Assembly (NCBI GenBank): GCA_001000035.1
Contig: LCGX01000051.1
Coordinates: forward strand, 1 to 5,131
Origin: Candidatus Nomurabacteria bacterium GW2011_GWF2_43_8
Lineage (GTDB): Bacteria > Patescibacteriota > Minisyncoccia > Phycocordibacterales > UBA9973
Direction: 5' to 3'
DNA length: 5,131 bases
Shown piece after piece: positions 4,931 through 5,131 of the stretch. The notes under the pieces were generated by a model that made no database searches, was not told where the DNA came from, and was given only the letters and a program-made list of their open reading frames with translations. A program made the position numbers and the translations under genes. Position 1 is the stretch's first letter, and each line of letters starts with the position of its first letter.

Positions 4931-5131
4931 ATGAAAAATAAGAGCAGATTGACACCTTTTTTCGCAGTTTTATTTATCTTATTGGGAATCGCCGGGATTT
5001 CCGCCTCAGAGCCGCGGCTTGAGATCATCTCGCTAAAACCTAACAAGATTGTCTACAACGATGGCGAGGCGGGCACGGCGGCAGTCGTGCTTGCCAATCC
5101 GTTCGACAAGGAACTTGATGTGACGCTGAAG
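4931..5131 (+). CDS. Secreted protein, N-terminal part (runs off right edge)
   Basis: The first 67 residues of a longer protein are visible. It begins with a Sec signal peptide: a basic start (MKNKSR), a hydrophobic core at about 8-22 (TPFFAVLFILLGIAG), and a small-residue cleavage region around ISAS at 23-26. The mature part, EPRLEIISLKPNKIVYNDGE and on to AAVVLANPFDKELDVTLK, looks like the first strands of an immunoglobulin-like beta-sandwich, as found at the start of large exported bacterial proteins. Function is unknown. ATG 4931 is chosen for its GGAGG site and signal peptide; ATG 4889, just past the previous stop, is in frame but would place 14 non-signal residues first. It follows the amidotransferase-like fragment by 44 bp on the same strand and probably shares its genome and operon. 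Confidence 0.72.
   Translation, partial: MKNKSRLTPFFAVLFILLGIAGISASEPRLEIISLKPNKIVYNDGEAGTAAVVLANPFDKELDVTLK

Overview
Reading of the organism. Positions 1 to about 4420 look like a small-genome bacterium of the Patescibacteria (CPR) type. This is an inference from the gene set: a PilM-like N-terminus, a ComF-type phosphoribosyltransferase, a stand-alone cyanophycin-synthetase-like ATP-grasp protein, a Nudix hydrolase, and two small proteins I cannot name. Packing is very tight, Shine-Dalgarno sequences are absent, and base composition is low to moderate in GC. From about 4430 to the right end the sequence changes character: GC-rich codons, an unrelated protein domain, and a secreted-protein start with a clear GGAGG ribosome binding site. 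I think the window holds two sources joined inside one reading frame, most simply by assembly, less likely by real recombination.

Layout. Positions 1-217 (minus) hold the N-terminal part of an unrecognised protein. It starts 7 nt after the CCA of a minus-strand tRNA-Ser (225-314) whose anticodon is ACT. A second tRNA-Ser, anticodon GCT, runs the other way (395-486). Three nt after its CCA begins a small membrane methyltransferase of the isoprenylcysteine carboxyl methyltransferase type (490-942). Next come a Nudix hydrolase (1014-1604) and an unrecognised 171-aa protein (1623-2138). A convergent ATP-grasp ligase-like gene (2140-3345) ends one base beyond the stop of that protein. A 75-bp imperfect inverted repeat (3366-3440) separates it from a ComF-family gene (3445-4110). 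That gene diverges from an open frame (4149-4886) that begins as PilM and ends as a piece of a glutamine-amidotransferase-like protein. A secreted protein start (4931-5131) runs off the right edge.

Expression. Three genes (1014, 1623, 3345) carry the same promoter layout: an extended -10 (TGnTATaAT or a close match) ending exactly 6 bp before the ATG. The predicted transcript would start at or next to the start codon. The two tRNA-linked genes would become almost leaderless after tRNA 3'-end cleavage. Leaderless translation is therefore the main theme of the left part, while the right end uses an ordinary Shine-Dalgarno.

How the genes work together. I see no single pathway. ComF and PilM families both occur in DNA uptake and type IV pilus contexts and diverge from one intergenic region here, but PilM is cut short. 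I found no defence system, CRISPR array, rRNA or complete mobile element. The most notable points are the leaderless geometry, the tRNA-to-mRNA junctions, the A34 serine tRNA, an 18-bp GC-rich palindrome inside the ATP-grasp gene, and the apparent chimeric junction near 4430.
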